From: Paratinospora sagittata | Lineage: Eukaryota; Streptophyta; Magnoliopsida; Ranunculales; Menispermaceae | Assembly: GCA_035771175.1 (NCBI GenBank) | Contig: CM069595.1 | Location: 4,940,094 to 5,004,093 of the forward strand | Direction of reading: 5' to 3' | Length of the DNA stretch: 64,000 nt | Part shown: piece after piece, positions 42,600 to 55,467 of the stretch | Numbering within the stretch: the stretch's first letter is position 1 | Layout: each line of letters starts with the position of its first letter | Made by a program: the position numbers and the translations under genes | Notes under the pieces: generated by a model | What the model saw: only the letters and a program-made list of their open reading frames with translations | Told to the model about the DNA's origin: nothing | The model's database searches: none

Positions 42600-44100
42600 G
42601 GAGAAACCTGGATGATCCCGTGTCATGGTCACCCGTTTGCTCGAAAAGTGTGATCATCCCATCCATCAGGGACATGCTTTTGCATCACAGAGCCTCCATG
42701 CATCGAAACATTTTGCTTGAATGTATTTGTAATGGGGTAAAAAGCTAGCAAGGGACTGGTTGAGTTCTTCTTGGGGGCTGATAAGAGCATCTCTGCCCTA
42801 TTTGTGGTAGCATATGCAAATGCAATTCAACCAAATCGCAAATTGTTTGTTCTTACAAGACTCTGAATGTAACCAAGACGGCGCAGTGATTCTTCTATTG
42901 AAGACAGGTTTGCAGATCTTGGTTGGGTTGAAACCCTCAAAAATCTCATTCTCCCCCTCCCTCCTCTTCTCCCAAATCTCTCTTTCTTTTTCTATTTTTC
43001 AGAAAGTTATGATTCTCAAGTTAATACACCGAAAGCATCTGGGTGTCATTATGTGGAAAGATAGGACTTAATTAAACCACTAGTAACGCAAGTGTTTGCT
43101 CTCAACCATTCACTTCACTTGGATATCATAGGTGGTTCATTTTGTTTAGGCAAAGTAACCTTTATTTTTCTTTTTATCTTTTTCTTTTGTACTGATGTGG
43201 CTTTTACTGTACTATGAAATCAGTGTACAGAAAGCACTTTGGTGATAGATGGTATGATTCTTAACAGAAAAAAGGTGTATCCGAGTACTTTGAGCAAATT
43301 GCACAATTTTTTTAACTCTAAGGAATTTTGGAAAATCTCGACTCAAAAGTTAAAAAATTCGATGTTAGCACCTTAGAAAGTATGTCACCAAATTTTCACT
43401 CAACCCCAATGAGGGATGAGCTTGGAAGAGCACGTTAAGAAATTACCCGTGTAGTAATGAACTCCCCGTACAGCTGACGCAACAAAAACTTCAAAATTCG
43501 ATGATTATACTTTTTCCATTGTTAGTGCATCTCTGTATTTTGTTTCCTGACGGCTAAACCGTGCAAAAAGAATTTTCACTAAAGATTTTAAGAGTAACAT
43601 ACTTCGGGATGATAATAATAGAGCAGAAATAGAGAGTAATCAAGTTTGATAGTCAGAAGATACCAAAAATGATCATTCTTCCATTGATGCCACCATTTAG
43701 AGCGTGATCGAAGGAGATGTTCAGACTTGAACACTCACTCCATAGTCCAATACTAGTGAAGAGTATGAGATTAACACCTACAGAAACTTTCGACAGCCAG
43801 AATAAAAAAGGGCAACCAATTACAGCATACGATGTTAAATTCTCAATTTTTCTTTGATGTTACCATGACTTAGGCAAATCCTACAGTTGAGTTACTTCAG
43901 ATGACTATTATGCGACTGCCCATGGACAATTGATTACGCATCTCATTTAGCAAATTGTTACAACAGCCAACTCAAGAAAAAGGAGAGTGACAAGGAACTG
44001 ATTTGCAGCCACTCTAGTAGTCATATACATATTGACATGAATCTCAAAAAGGGATGAGGACACATATATAGTGCAACTCTAATGCTCTTTGTCAAGCCTG
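42600..44100. other. Convergent region between ethylene receptor and PP2C
   Basis: Holds the 3' untranslated regions of both genes. A CT-rich stretch lies at about 42948-43000. No further gene seen. Confidence 0.5.
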
Positions 44101-46514
44101 CTAAGGGGAGGCAATCTCCTGAGAGAATGAGGAACTGTGAAAGAAGAGGCAAATAGCTGAAATATCATCCATCGCAATGCCTTTTCTCTTGCGTTTCCAT
44201 GCACGAACTGCACGTTGAACAAGTCGTTTGGCCGCTTTTCCCCTTTCTGGTGTTGAGGAGACTATTTCCACTGCTTCATGATTGGAAATCACATCCCATA
44301 CCTGAGGGTTAGAATAATGGAATAGCAAATTAGTCTCTAATGATTTGATGATATTCAAATGCAGGACAAACGGCTTCCACTACATACATTTGCACTGGAA
44401 GTACCCAAGTGCTAAGAACAAAATTTATGTATGTAGTCAAGCAAACAGTTTCAAGATCTTAGCATCAAGTCTAAGTATTATATACATAATGCAGTAAATG
44501 ATTTTAATGGACAGTTAATCATTAAAAAGATTATGGAACCATTAAGCATTCGCGGGCTAATCAAACTTAATCAATTTTCTAGAGATTATTGTCACTTAGG
44601 CAAGCAGTTAACTATTAACTGTCCTGCATAAATCTTGTTCATAGGCCAAATAACAAGAACCTCCCATTGGCTAGAAAGATGAATAACATTCAAGTCTTCT
44701 CTTACTTCTTCTAATAAAAAACACCATGTAAAGCCAAAACTGTATGATAGATATTTCATCAAGGTTAAAAGGCAACACATACCCCATCAGTTGCCAGCAC
44801 AACAAATTGGTCAGCGTCAGTTATACTCCTTTGTGTGACTTCTGGGACAGAGATAAGTCCATAGTCCTTAACGCAGTAATCCCCGAACGCTCTTGACATT
44901 GCCAATCCTGGTGTTTCACCATCGGGCAGCCATACCCTATGCACCCCAGGCTCGTCATGTAGACAGAAAACCCGTCCTTTGCACTGCATTATCCTCTCAG
45001 CTTCCTCTGTAGCCAACATGAAGAAAGTTGAGAAGATCCAAAATGATACATCCGGGATAAAAATCTTCTTTTTAAGTCCATTATAACAATCAGAGAGAAA
45101 CTTACGAGGTAAATTTGGCTTGAAATCAATGGTAAGCTGAACAGGGACCAAACTTCCATCATCAGAAGTGGTAGCCAACACAGCTCGAGAGTCTCCAACA
45201 TTTGCAACAAAAATAATTTCACCCTGAAAGCATCGGATTTGAAGAACCCTGGTGTTAGTTGTGATTGGACTCAATAAGCTTGGAATGCTATGTAGAGGAT
45301 CTGAGCTAACAAATATGAAAAAAAAAACTGAATAAAAAAAACCATTAACTTTTTGGTTTTTTTTTTTTCATATCCCTCCATTCTCAACATTTGGGGTAAA
45401 ACGAAAAAGGAAGAAAAAAAACAAGGGAACAAATGAACTATATCGAGTACAAAAAAAACCATCAACAAAAATATAATGACCTCATGTTGACTAACATTTC
45501 ATAGAATCATAGATGGTTCATCTCTACTAGAGCTGTCTTCACATAATGAAATATATAACCCCAAAAAACAAGTGTCCAAGAATGTTCACAAAAATCAAGC
45601 ATTTCCTATCAAAAGGAGCTCTGATGTTCCTCCTTAGACCTCTTAATTTCTACAATATTGTATCTTATGCAGCAGGAATCACTAATCTTGCTCGCTTGTA
45701 GGCAGCAAAGAAAGAAAAAACACAGAAAGATATTAATTACTAGAAAGGGGGAACAGGAAAAACATCGGTGCATGAAGTAAACATCTAGTACAAATAAAAT
45801 CACACACCAACTCAAGCCATATTTCACAAAGAAAGAGAAACTACAGAACCAGAACTGCTCATTACCTGCTTCACGATCGTCAAAGCGGTGGTACCACTAT
45901 TGAAAGAATCAATCCTGCGGTGCTCCTCGAGTTCCTGATCTACGACAGCGCAGGCCTTCATATAGGATTTCTTCCATATATCAAACCTATTGAGCTTTTT
46001 ATCTGATTCCCAGTCAAAATCTGGGTCCATAGAGGCCAAAGCCAGAGTCTCCTGCCAATTGCATAACAAAGAAGAGGGCATTGATTCCCTCACTTGCTTT
46101 GCCACGAAATGGCCCCATGGTCCATGCCCATCAAACATCCCACAAAAAATCATGTCTTCTTGGCAACCAAATTCCTAGTAGAAAAACAAAAGCTTCTTCA
46201 ATTAACAAATGCAACTTTACTTTAATAATTTCATATAACAAGCTAATTGACAAAACAGGGGAATTAAGCAATACCTCCCATACGATAAGGCAATCCTGAT
46301 TTACACCCTTCTCCCCCTTCTTGGAAAAAACTGAGGCAAAATTGTTGGATCCTTGGGCATGAACAACACCCGATGAACGCACTATCAAGTCATTTTTCTT
46401 TGCTTCTTTAGCCATAGCTTCTGAAACTTCTCTTCCAATGTCATTTCCACGATTCTTTCCTTTTTTGATTGAAAGAGAAGCCAATCCATTCAAAAGTGTT
46501 GTGAAATGCCACAT
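44101..46514 (-). CDS. Protein phosphatase 2C, clade E type
   Basis: Five exons, complement of 46275-46514, 45866-46174, 45106-45223, 44783-45006 and 44101-44301, encode 363 aa in phase. It is a Mg/Mn-dependent Ser/Thr phosphatase. Motifs in order: EKGVNQDCLIVWE, GMFDGHGPWG (metal-binding Asp95 and Gly96), SGTTALTI, VANVGDSRAVL (Asp194), LTIDFKPNLP, KGRVFCLHDEPGVHRVWLPD, TPGLAMSRAFGDYCVKDYGL, VVLATDGVWDVIS (Asp296) and a C-terminal DDISAICLF. The N terminus MWHFTTLLNGLASLSIKKGK is close to plant clade E enzymes of the Arabidopsis PP2C 73 kind. Substrate is unknown. The open frame continuing past 44783 is intron read-through; the correct joint gives DGVWDVISNHEAVEIVSST. All catalytic acidic residues are present. 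Confidence 0.95.
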
Positions 46515-47100
46515 TCTATCTGAAACTCAAATATCATTGGCAAATCCGTCAGCTTCTAGCTAATATATCTCAGAATTTATGACTCAAACGAAGAAAAAAA
46601 AAATGCACATCTGGTGGAATTCAAAGGAAATATCACGAAAAATCTAATCTTGGATGGATTTTCAATACTATGTCCTCTTCTAAGTACAATTGTCCAAACC
46701 TTCAAAAACTTCAAATAAAATACAAAGATTTAATTAGGAACAAAGACAATTTTTTCTCAAAAAAAAAATCTGGGTATCCGAAAACAGTTCAAATTCATCT
46801 CACTAAGTACGAAAAATAAACTAAAAGTAATGAAAAGAAACCTTGTTGGCCAGAAATTCTGCTCTGAAAATGCTAAGTTAGACAGCAGCAAACTGGAGAT
46901 TCCTCGGAGAAGAGCTCACTGACGGCCACTTCCGGAAGAAACTCCGGCGATCTGAGCTCGGATTCTGGGTTCTAAGAGCTTCAGATCTCTTAGACTCCAT
47001 TGTTTCCGGCTTTTTGCTGCTACGAGAAGTCTCACGAGAACACTACCGTTTGTGTGTACGTTTGGCTCTTGTGCCGCCGGTCTTAAAAAGTAGTTTTACA
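46515..47100 (-). promoter_or_regulatory. PP2C leader and proximal promoter
   Basis: On the minus strand, a GC-richer leader-like stretch (about 46860-47090) lies upstream of AT-rich DNA that could be a 5'-UTR intron. Boundaries are not determinable by eye. Confidence 0.35.
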
Positions 47101-48511
47101 GTGACGTCGTAACAGGAGAATGAGGCAAAGACTTAGCGATCAAAATGACTGTTATACCCCAAATTCTTCGTTGAATAATTTGTCGACCGAAGGGTAGTTT
47201 TGGGTTAGAGAAAAAGATCCAACGTTAAATGTATATATATTTAAAAGGAAAATGATCGGTGGACACATTTTCGCTTCGAACAGGGGAAAGCGCCTCGTAT
47301 AATGTAATTAATATGTGATATAAAATATTAGCAAATGATTTGAAGTAATGGAACAATTTTTTTCTGTAATGTCAAAAAAATGTGACTTTGTATCATTACC
47401 ATATTAAAACCTCATGCGCGGTTTAGAGATAATAATCTTTTAATCTTTTTCTATGATAGAAGCGCAAATTTCAGCTTTATATGAGGTCATGGGAGGTTTA
47501 GAGATAATAATCTTTTAATCTTTTTCTATAACATTCTATCCTTTTCTTTACAAAAGCAATGCAATATAATAATAATTATTATAATAGCTTTTGTTTGCCT
47601 TTGACCCTCTAATTAGATCTCAGATTATCATTACCCCCAATATCTCTAATATGACATTAATATGTTGTTTCATTTGTAATAAGAAAGCTTCTTAACCATT
47701 CCTCCTAAGCCATGTATTACATTAGAGAGGGCTTAGGTTTATAAACTTTAGGAAAATAAAAATAATATGCAAGAGTTATTTTGGAGGAATTCTAATTTCA
47801 AAAGCAGACCTAAATTAAGGTCAGTTTTGGTGATTAGACAAATTGACTCTGGTCAAGGGGGGGCTACAATATTATTCAATATTGGGGGGTGCATTCTTGA
47901 ATTTGATTAATTAAGGGAATGAAAACAACAAGTAGTACATTATAAAAGGATTAGATTAGATTAGGATCCAATAAATAAATAATTAAAAGTACAACAAATA
48001 AATATACTAGGAATACTTTTTTTTTAATGTTCCTACTTTTGTTTCCTAGGAATCAAGTTGTATTAAAAGTTAAAAACAATGTGCCATGGGCAGTTCACAG
48101 TTTACAATGCTACATGTGTGTCTTGCATAATAAACTAATATATACTTAGGATATAATAAATAATGTTTGTTCCATAAGTCATGTGCCATACACATGGCAA
48201 ACTGCATGCCACAAACTAATTAGTGGAACCCCATACAAGAAAATAATTGATCATTGGGTACAAAAAGATAGCACCCCTTTCCATTAATCAAATAAAAAAT
48301 ATTATGATCTGGAATTATTTTTCTCCGAACTATACTAATGTTAGCATCTTTAACAAATCAATTTGCACATGTTACCCAAAGAAGTGCTCACTCTTTTTAG
48401 GGGTCTGCAACAATATTGAATATGTGGGTTAGATAGAAATGGTTGAATCAAAAAAAAAAAAAAACAGTAGAAAACCTGATTGGTGGGTCCATCTTTATAT
48501 CAACATCATAT

Positions 48512-48514
<3 letters not shown>
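47101..48514. other. Intergenic DNA, no gene seen
   Basis: AT-rich. A 30-bp direct repeat, GGTTTAGAGATAATAATCTTTTAATCTTTTTCTAT, occurs at about 47420 and 47492. Nothing else recognised. Confidence 0.45.

Positions 48515-48558
<44 letters not shown>
48515..48558. repeat. AT dinucleotide microsatellite
   Basis: About 21 TA units, near perfect. Confidence 0.9.
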
Positions 48559-48561
<3 letters not shown>

Positions 48562-48922
48562 TGTGGGTTGGAGAGCCAAAAAGAACTTTTTTCTGAATCA
48601 CCATGTCAACTTTCCATTTGGGCGGTGGCTGAAACTTGAAAGATGTGACTTTTAGAATTCAAGCTTCCTGTCAAAACATTTGTAATTAGGTCTTTTAAAT
48701 AATATATCAGCATGTGATGATAAAAGATAAATTTTATTAAACCAAAGCTTTTCAAATCATTTATAATTACCTAGTAAATGCAATAAATACCCTTAATTGA
48801 AAAAAAAAAAATGAATAAGGAGAATATCATGATAATAAAATAAAAAAAAAAAGTACAATACATATATCCATATTAAAAATCTGTTTTGCATGCATTAGCA
48901 AAATTTTATAAAAAATAAAGAC

Positions 48923-49270
48923 TCAACTACAACGTGATTAGAACAATATATATGCATATGACATTACTTATTTATTTAATTCTACTTGCAAAACCTTGCC
49001 TTCCGCATTATATATATTATACCACATGCTATTATTTAAAATTAGACCATCTCAACGTAAATAGCAAAGACTTCAAGAGATCAAGTACAACGTGATTAGA
49101 ACAAATATATATTAATATGACATTTATTATTTATTTGCTTCTACTTTCAAAACCTTGTCTTTCACATTGTATTATACTACACGCTATTATTTTTAAATCA
49201 GACAAACTCAAAGTAAATAGCACAGAATTAAAAGATCAAGTACAACGTGCTTAGAACTATAATAAAATAG
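48923..49270. repeat. Tandem repeat, ~156-bp unit, 2.2 copies
   Basis: TCAASTACAACGTGATTAGAA recurs at 48923, 49081 and 49236 (periods 158 and 155). Unit bodies share TTCTACTT.CAAAACCTTG, CACGCTATTATTT and AAAGTAAATAGCA. AT-rich and non-coding. Confidence 0.8.
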
Positions 49271-49597
49271 CCTGATTAATTTCTATATTCTAGACAATCT
49301 CATAATCTTTTTTTTTTTTAAAAAACATGAAATTGATACGTGATGAGCTTTATAGTATATAATCCAGTTTGTCTCTTGAGGTCAATCACAATTTTGGTTA
49401 TTTAATCTAGATCTACCATTTTTAAAAAATAATGATATTTGGTGTACTTATTTTAACAAAGAATATCACTTTATGCGTTCTTAAGATTTTATCCATTATT
49501 ATTATTATTACTGTATGTGAGTTAGACGCGATTTACAGTTATATTTTATAATTTATATTTATTTTATTTTAATTTTAAAAATAAATAAAAGATTAAA

Positions 49598-49807
49598 GTT
49601 ACGATTTAATTTATAATTCAAAAAGTAAAATATGACTTAAAAAATAAAAATTTAAAAAATAATATTTTGTTATTTCTTGGAAACAGTTGTTTTCTTTGTA
49701 AATTTAAAAAAATATATTTTTAAATTTTAACGAATCAAATACATTTTTTGTATTTTTAAAATTTAAAATATAAAAAACTGTATCCAAATATTAAACTAAA
49801 TACAACT
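49598..49807. mobile_element. Diverged Tourist-like MITE, reverse orientation
   Basis: The right end ACTGTATCCAAATATTAAAC and ACAACTTAA match the complement of the left end of the 22732-22941 copy. The left end GTTACGATTTAATTTATAAT matches its right end. Its length, about 210 bp, equals the reference copy. Confidence 0.6.
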
Positions 49808-50439
49808 TAAGTCTTATCAATTATATGTGTCAGATTGAAACAAATATAGAGAAAAAGATGAAAACTAAAAATATAAGTTAGTTACATTAATTATTTTAAA
49901 AATATATTTATAATACGAGTTAAAAATCAAAAATTTTAATAGATAAAAAAATATATTATTAAAATTATGATAAAAAGCAGTACCTCAATAAGAAACATTA
50001 GCTTTATAAATAGTGCTGGTATATATTGGGTGAATATTGGAATATTGTAGGAGGCAGGCGCGAGGGCAAAATGGGAAATGTGGTGGCCTAAGTACTGATT
50101 GGGTATGATTGAAGGTAGTAATGCGGGTGGGCCGAAGTGAACGCAGGAGATGCCACGTGGTATGACGGAAAGATTGGGTGGTGTAAACAAAATCATGTGG
50201 GGCGGCAAAGATGAAGGGGACGTCCAAGCTTGTACCACCTCCGTCACGAGTCATAAAAAATGATGTCAGCTGAATTCCAAAAAATAAAATAAATAAATAA
50301 AAAGATATCAACTAGTACAAATAAGGGAGCACAAGAAATGCCCCGAGACAAAACATTAAAGCGCCTGGACAAAAATCAAAGAACTCATCCCTCAATAATT
50401 ATAATGATAGGCCACCACCTCCACACCACATTTGCAGCA

Positions 50440-50955
50440 GCTGGTGAAGGTATTTACCCTAATCCAAAATTCAATCTGAAAGAGAAGGTCCACGAACCAT
50501 ATTGAAGGCATGCACCCAAGAGCTGACTACAAACTTGATGCCATTCCATAATTTATTTACATCCTTACTTCTATTATTAAAGACTCGATTGTTCCTTTCC
50601 GACCAAATATGTTATAGTGTTGCAAAAAAGGCCACAAGAGTCACCTCTCTGGCCAAACTAAAGGTGATTGAAATGTGATTTGGTGACATACAATCCCTAA
50701 GAGAAGATGAAGGTTCTTCCCTCCGAAAAATAACCCCATTTCTTTCATAAACTTCTCACTAAAGAGCAATGCAAGAATAAGTGATCCGGGTTTTCTTCTT
50801 TCTGAAAGCATCAAATACAACATTGTAGAAACAATAACATGTTTGGAAGACGCCTTTGAAGTAAGTCCATTGTGTTAATCTTTATATGAGTCAATAGTCA
50901 ACCAAACACTTTGACTTTAGATGAAATATGTGTTTTTCAAATGTTTGCCACTAAA
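50440..50955 (-). mobile_element. L1-type LINE fragment, C-terminal zinc-knuckle region
   Basis: On the minus strand the degenerate translation contains KVFGWLLTH, TMDLLQRRLPNM, ENPDHLFLHCSLV and WSERNNRVFNN. These are hallmarks of the C-terminal zf-RVT region of plant L1-type LINEs, as at 59171-60134. Stops and frameshifts are present, so it is dead and truncated. Confidence 0.75.
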
Positions 50956-53900
50956 GGAAAAGATGGAGTAGTATGGTTAGATAATAATTGCAAGTGTTCA
51001 ACAAGTGATTTGCATGAGACACATATTGGTTCTAGGGTGGCTAAAAGGATAGTTATTTCATCTTGTTCTTGCAAAAATAAAAAATAAAAAAAAATTGCAT
51101 AATATTAATATATTGATGATATAGAATATATTAATGTGAATAAAACGAAGTTTAGCAATCAATTCCTAACGACCTAACATATAAATAAAATTAATAAATG
51201 AGATGGCCATTCATTGTGACCCAAGTATATATCAACATTCCTAATTATGTAATCCCATTAAATTTAAGTCATGGCCTACAGACCCGCGAGCCTCCAAGTT
51301 CCTTTGCAACCTAAGAAGGAAAAATAGTTACAGTTACTTGATTAGCACTATCTATGGTGAATCTAATTAAAACTAATCATGTGTATACATATGCATTATT
51401 TTAACCCGTTATATCATGTTAATGCCTGCATTCACTTGATATACATAATTTGACTTCTACTTATTAATTATAAATTTAAAATTAAATAGTTTTTGACATA
51501 AAATCAGAGCTTTGTTATGTTAATAAGTTTGTATTCAAACCTCTTAACTTATTTCGACTTTCATAAAATTTTCTATTGTACCAAAGTCTATTATATATAT
51601 ATATAATATTTACAAGTGAAAGTTCCTATCTATCTTAGATTGATGTTTATAGACTAAAACTTAGATTCTTAACAAGATATAACTTAATTTGCTTATGCAA
51701 AAGTTACAACTTCAAATTGTAAAAGCTATCAGTATCAATAGTGAGGAATGACTTGTCATCAACGAGTGGTTGGTTCAGTAAAAACGGATCGAGTTTCAAG
51801 ATCGTCCCTATATCGAAACTATAAGGTTCCATTCTTGAAAGTCCCTTTGGTAGGAGAGGTCTACCATTCTACTTTCACCTTGAACAAAAACTAATCCTAT
51901 ACCCAAAAGGTGTGAGAATATGATACGAACCCATTTTCTAAAGCTAAAAAAACATAAAATAAGAAAGAAAATAGAAAGATAATTGGTTCATTCGAAGAAA
52001 CTAAAACCTCCAATAAATCCTTCAAGGGAATCCAACCTTCAAAATGGATCAAACCATTAATAATAATTTTCTGGTCCCCTTTCCATTGCTCCCCTTTTCA
52101 TTAATTCACTCTCTTTAAATAGGAATTTACAACACACCTAAATCCTAAAAACTAGAATACATAACCCATTTTCTCTACACATTCACCTATGTTCTACTAG
52201 CATGGTTGTAGTAGTAAAAAACTACCAGAACTAAACAAACTATCCTAACTACTTGTATTTATTCAACTAAATAAAAATAACATAAAAACAAAATATATAA
52301 TTTAAGAAAATATGATGGTAACATACCTGGTGAGAAATAAAAAATAACAGTGAGGCATGACAACTTATACCCAAACTCACATTTGGTTGACTCTTCTTTA
52401 TTAAACCAACCTGAAAGAATTTCAAAATATCTTAAAGAGTAGTCATCTCATCAATATAGAGACAGAGACTATAGCTTGGTTCTCTGTCAATATTTTTCTC
52501 CTTTTTTTGGTGTCAGTATCACAATCAATTCATTCCACAAAATGGGCCAGACTGCTTTGGAAGAAAACAAAGGTTCCAACTTCAGGAACTTGAACATAAA
52601 CGATACAAGAAAAAAATGGAAAAAAAAGCACATAATACAATTCCACTCGTTATTGTCATGAGAAAGTTAGGTGTTATTATATCCCCACAGAAGAGCAATA
52701 AATAGAAAATGGGGCATTATCATCATGCCCTATAATTGAAGTCCAAAGCATATATTTCAACAATTGCCGTATAATTAATTGCATCTCAGTTCACACCCAA
52801 CAGCTTATTGGTATTGTGAAAGACTTGAAAGCTAGCGTTTTTTATTGAACACTACTACAATTGCATGGGAACCTTGATGGGTGCTTCCTGCACTGTCAAT
52901 TCAAACAATTTTTATTTTTATTTTTGACAAGAAACAAACAATGGATGTCTAAATTCAATAATTAATAACTCGAAATCTTATAAAAATATAATATGGATTG
53001 GACCCAAAAAAACAAAAATGACACATCACGGATAAGAAACAATCAAAAGCAATTATACACACAGCCTAATTATGATTTTGATTAAAAGTTCACCATCTCA
53101 AAAGGTAATAATAATAATAAAAAAAAAAAGATAAAGAAAAATAAAGAGAAGAAGAAGGGAACAGAAAAATACCATTGACAAATTTTAATTGCTTGAAGCC
53201 CATGATGGATTTCAGATTTAATTCTCTTTTATGCTATGGTCAATCCACCAGGCCATCACAAATACTGGCATCTGTTCCTCATATACAGAGATCATCTACA
53301 GTTTTAAGAGAGCAATTTTTTTGTATATAAACCAAGCTGGGAAGAAAATATTGTCTTTATCGTGTCACCCAGAAAACTGCACCTTAGATGTCGGAAAGAC
53401 ACAATTCATGTTGTTTGAACTGAAACTACTTTCACACAGTAGGTATCTTGAGAATTTCCATCTGCATAAAAGCCCCTCAAGAAAATCAAAACTGCATTCT
53501 CTAATTGTTAGACAAAGAATAGGTTTTACTCAAAAAGGCCTTTGGTAACTCAATAAAAAAGCTCCATGAGAGACGGTGATAAGAATTTTTCCAAGGACAT
53601 GTCATAGCATTTGAAGAAAATTCTCGATCATTTCTGTTTGGGCCTTTTGGGGTGCTAAGCATGTGTTTTGAGACAAGGACATCATGTGATATTTTTCCTT
53701 TAGTGTGTAGCACACTTTGAAGTATAATAAATGGTTCATTAAGTCCATGTTCCTAACTCACTTGATGTTTGTTTCGAAAAGGCAAGTCTCTTCGCTTTCT
53801 CATAAAATATGTGAATCATCTCAATGTCTAGAGCTGGTAGACATTGCTTAATCCAATTAAATGGTCTAATGCCCACCCGCTTAAGACAGCTATATGGCTT

Positions 53901-54025
53901 TCGATAAGTATTTCCCAAATGCCAAAGCTATTAAACTGTAAACAGCTTGCCTTATACAAAGAAAGAGTACAACTACTACATTCTACATTCGTGAGCTATG
54001 TCTTACCAGAACAGAAGATTATGTG
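50956..54025. other. Intergenic DNA downstream of TEN1
   Basis: AT-rich. A possible decayed tRNA-like repeat lies near 51765-51815 (CGAGTGGTTGGTTCAGTA, GGATCGAGTTTC). Open frames at 53231-53548 and elsewhere have no recognised domain. No gene called. Confidence 0.45.
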
Positions 54026-55445
54026 TTAGGTTGTTTGATCACTCGTGTGACTATCCTGAAATTGCTTAAGTAGCTGTAGTGACTGGTAATAGAGATTGAG
54101 ATCAATGCCATCCACATTTCTCCCCACCCGTGCCTGCAGGACTGCCTGAAAGAGCACATGCAATCAGATCATAAAATATAACCAATCATTTACCAATGCT
54201 GGAAAGCAGAGAAACTGTCATGAAGGTATCTAATCCTCAGAAGAGAGAGGAGGGATGTACAGCCCTCACCTCGTTATTGGGTTTAACAAGTAATTCACCG
54301 ATGAACTGGTACATAGAACCAACACGTAAATTGAGGTTCCTCAGGTGCTGGGTGTCAATCTTTATATTAAAACTTCCATCAACGATTACAGCAGTAGCAG
54401 TCTCCACGGAACATTCGTCAAGCCTAATAGGAAAACCAGATCAATAAAGTTTCAACCATGCTTTTCAAGCATACGCAAGCTAATAAAGTGGACAAGTTAT
54501 CATACCTAATAATTGATCACAAAATCGTTGAATGAAATTACAAAAGAGCTATAATTTTGCATCCTACTCATTTATGTACTTTGCTAAAAATATTGTGGAA
54601 TAAGGATTATGGCATCAGCATATAATACATGAAGAAAAAAAAAGATGGAATTTCAATTTTTCAGGGGCTCCCTTTCTTCAATTAATAAACCTTTCTTGTT
54701 TCTTATCAATAAATTAATAAGAATGAAGATTTCAAATTTCAAAAGAACATTATTGCACAGTATATTTACCAGTATATGAACTAACTCGATCAACCTCCTC
54801 CATGGACTCACTATTCTTCGACCATTTTTGGACGACAGTATTATAGATAATCGAACGATATAGTGTGTGCTCGCTGCTCAGTGAGATCTAAAACAATGCT
54901 TTCCACGCTTTCTCTGTGCATAAGATGTCATCAGGATAGAGGCCATGAGCTGGCTTTTTGTCCACCCATACACTTATTCTCATCTGAATTTATGATGCTA
55001 TTCTCTGTGCCAGCGTACTTCTAAGTTCTTTGATGAAAGAAACTACTCCTCATGCTTTAAAAAAGAAGAGAAAGATAGGTATGTCCAGGAAGGTTATAAT
55101 TCATTATCATCATCAAATATTGAGCATCAATGTGATTCAACATTATGTTTAAATTTTTAACTTCACAACCATGGTCTAAAGGAATGACTTAAATGACTAG
55201 TTTTGAGCACTGATTTCTTCTCTTTAACTATAGAAGCAGAAAAAAAACAAGTAAACAGACGAAAATAGTAAAATGCAACTTAAACAACTGAAAATAGTGA
55301 GCTTAAAGAGTATAGCACAAATAGAAGTTCCTGTTACCTACTTTCCAGTAACTCTAAGTGAAGCCCCTTGCTTGAAGAGTGGAGAAGATGGGCGTAGATC
55401 TTGTAGAGCAACCAACACACCAGGTTTTATTGCAGAGGATGACAT
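54026..55445 (-). CDS. TEN1: CST telomere-capping complex subunit TEN1
   Basis: Three exons, complement of 55342-55445, 54270-54423 and 54026-54145, encode 125 aa in phase. TEN1 is the small OB-fold partner of STN1 in the CTC1-STN1-TEN1 complex, which protects telomere ends and aids lagging-strand fill-in. The start MSSSAIKPGVLVALQDLRPS leads into SPLFKQGASLRVTGKL, then VETATAVIVDGSFNIKID, LRVGSMYQFIGELLVKPNNE and the plant-conserved end LQARVGRNVDGIDLNLYYQS, stopping after DQTT. Length and the OB-like beta pattern match plant TEN1, and the RVGRNVDG..LNLY block is the main basis for the name. The correct exon-1 donor is AA|GTAGGT, which makes GKL across the joint. No defect seen. Confidence 0.88.
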
Positions 55446-55467
55446 TGAAGTTTGAACTACCAATTAT

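Noticed and set aside
48515..48558. A replication origin or regulatory AT element
   Set aside because: It is a plain TA microsatellite with no other supporting feature.
53231..53548. A 105-codon plus-strand gene
   Set aside because: No domain, no splice or family signal, and composition like the surrounding AT-rich DNA.
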